A stretch of DNA of 64,000 nt from Pseudazoarcus pumilus. Its GTDB lineage: Bacteria; Pseudomonadota; Gammaproteobacteria; Burkholderiales; Rhodocyclaceae. The stretch lies in assembly GCF_002872475.1 (NCBI RefSeq), contig NZ_CP025682.1, positions 2,604,001-2,668,000 of the forward strand. The letters run 5' to 3'. The notes under the pieces were generated by a model. It saw only the letters and a program-made list of their open reading frames with translations, had not been told where the DNA came from and did no database searches. The translations under genes were made by a program, and so were the position numbers. Shown here piece by piece: positions 63,541-64,000 of the stretch (the stretch's first letter is position 1; each line of letters opens with the position of its first letter).

Positions 63541-63588
63541 CGCCCGTAGGTCGCTGCGAGCGCAGCGAGGGGCGACACATAGCCGTAC

Positions 63589-63696
63589 ATTCTATCCCCT
63601 TTGCCCGCCACGCCTGCCACCGCCGAAAAGCTCGTCGATGCGCACCACGCCGCGCCCGCAATAGTGGTCGTCGCCGGCAATGTCGGCGAGCAGCGC
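63589..63696. repeat. Direct repeat flanking the Gtr segment, right copy
   Basis: This is the right partner of 59607-59714, offset by 3982 bases with no gaps over 108 bases. The similarity extends leftward through repeat arm A (63561 onward). It lies at the 3' end of an intact-looking gene, unlike the left copy, which is an isolated tail. Confidence 0.75.
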
Positions 63697-63999
63697 GCGC
63701 TCGCTCGCGCTGATGCCTTCCCAGAACTCGCGGAAGAGATCGACGACCTGCCCGCGATCGATCGCAAGCGGCGCGTCGATGCGGCGTGCCGCGTCGCGCC
63801 AGTCATCGATGAAGGCCATCGCGCCGGCTCGGATCTCGGCGCGCAGTGGCGCACTGGCGTGCTCCACGTCGGAGAGCGCCTGCATCTGCGCGACGACCGC
63901 CCCGCCCGCGAGGCGGTAGCGCACCACCTGCGCCTCGTCCGCGCCCAGCAGCAGTTCCAGCCCCAGGCAATAGCGCAACAGCGGCGAATCCTCGGGCGT
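63592..63999 (-). CDS. Unidentified protein, C-terminal part
   Basis: The frame is open to the right window edge, so the true start lies outside. About 135 residues are visible: EDSPLLRYCLGLELLLGADE, then FIDDWRDAARRIDAPLAIDR and LFREFWEGISASERALLADI, ending GDDHYCGRGVVRIDELFGGG and a Gly/Arg/Gln tail. I do not recognise the family. The predicted structure is mostly helical, with no signal or membrane segment. Its last 35 codons are duplicated at 59607-59714. Confidence 0.6.
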   Translation of the reverse strand, partial: TPEDSPLLRYCLGLELLLGADEAQVVRYRLAGGAVVAQMQALSDVEHASAPLRAEIRAGAMAFIDDWRDAARRIDAPLAIDRGQVVDLFREFWEGISASERALLADIAGDDHYCGRGVVRIDELFGGGRRGGQRG

Positions 64000-64000
64000 G

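Larger units (their letters stand above)
63094..63577. repeat. REP/BIME-like paired repeat, copy 7, split by an IS110 remnant
   Basis: Arm B (63094-63123, TGTCGGATTTCGCCTGCGG, then TTCATCG and loss of the outer end) and arm A (63546-63577, GTAGGTCG ... GAGCGCAGCGAGGGGCGACA) are in the same B-A orientation as copies 2, 3 and 6, but are 422 bases apart instead of about 20 to 35. The IS110-type transposase fragment occupies the space between them. Confidence 0.75.

Noticed and set aside
23687-63577. Regularly spaced repeats as a CRISPR array
   Set aside because: The repeats are kilobases apart, paired in inverted orientation and not separated by spacers of constant length; no cas gene is seen.

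Overview
This window comes from a high-GC proteobacterium, most likely a beta- or gammaproteobacterium. The evidence is a complete type II secretion operon, a GspE-to-GspD gene order, Gtr-type and WcaJ-type envelope glycosylation genes, and dense ATGA/TTGA gene overlaps. The exact genus cannot be read from the sequence. Nearly the whole window serves the cell envelope: sugar-nucleotide synthesis, glycosyl transfer, glycan export and protein secretion.

Region 1 (1-11.4 kb, + strand) is a polysaccharide operon. It holds the tail of a Wzy/ligase-like membrane protein, GT4, GT26 (WecG/TagA) and GT2 transferases, a cupin, gmd and fcl (GDP-mannose to GDP-L-fucose), a second polymerase-like membrane protein, another GT4 and a WcaJ-type initiating phosphosugar transferase. 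Region 2 (11.4-19.4 kb, - strand) converges on it. It runs from manC through a PqqD-like protein, an HprK-related kinase, two GT2 enzymes, a transglutaminase-like (lasso B2-type) protein and a PF14907-type nucleotidyltransferase to a Wzx-type flippase. Region 3 (19.4-23.6 kb) is a junction with a broken epimerase gene, a HEPN/MNT toxin-antitoxin pair, a HigB/HigA-type pair and a beta-CASP metallo-beta-lactamase RNase-like protein.

Region 4 (23.7-39.9 kb, - strand) holds unusual glycosyltransferases: a GT4-GT2 fusion, a TMTC-like membrane/TPR protein, three tandem TPR-OGT (SPINDLY-type) proteins and a 1668-residue GT4 / WbsX-like / GT4 / GT2 protein. Region 5 (40.0-48.7 kb) has two paralogous secreted proteins of unknown function. 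Between them lie a Wzm/Wzt polysaccharide ABC exporter, an LpxL-like/GT2 fusion and a periplasmic parvulin; a small lipoprotein follows. Region 6 (48.8-59.5 kb) is a gspE-F-G-H-I-J-K-L-M-N/C-D operon. Region 7 (59.5-64 kb) is an AT-richer GtrA/GtrB/GT39 segment with an IS110 transposase remnant, bounded by diverged direct repeats of the 3' end of an unidentified gene.

A family of about 34-bp paired inverted repeats (REP/BIME-like) recurs at seven places. One pair lies in frame inside the 1668-residue gene, one supplies the stop codon of the GT4-GT2 fusion, and one pair is split by the IS110 remnant. My working hypothesis is that regions 4-6 form a surface-protein glycosylation and secretion module, with the two paralogous exported proteins as candidate substrates. 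This rests on gene context only.
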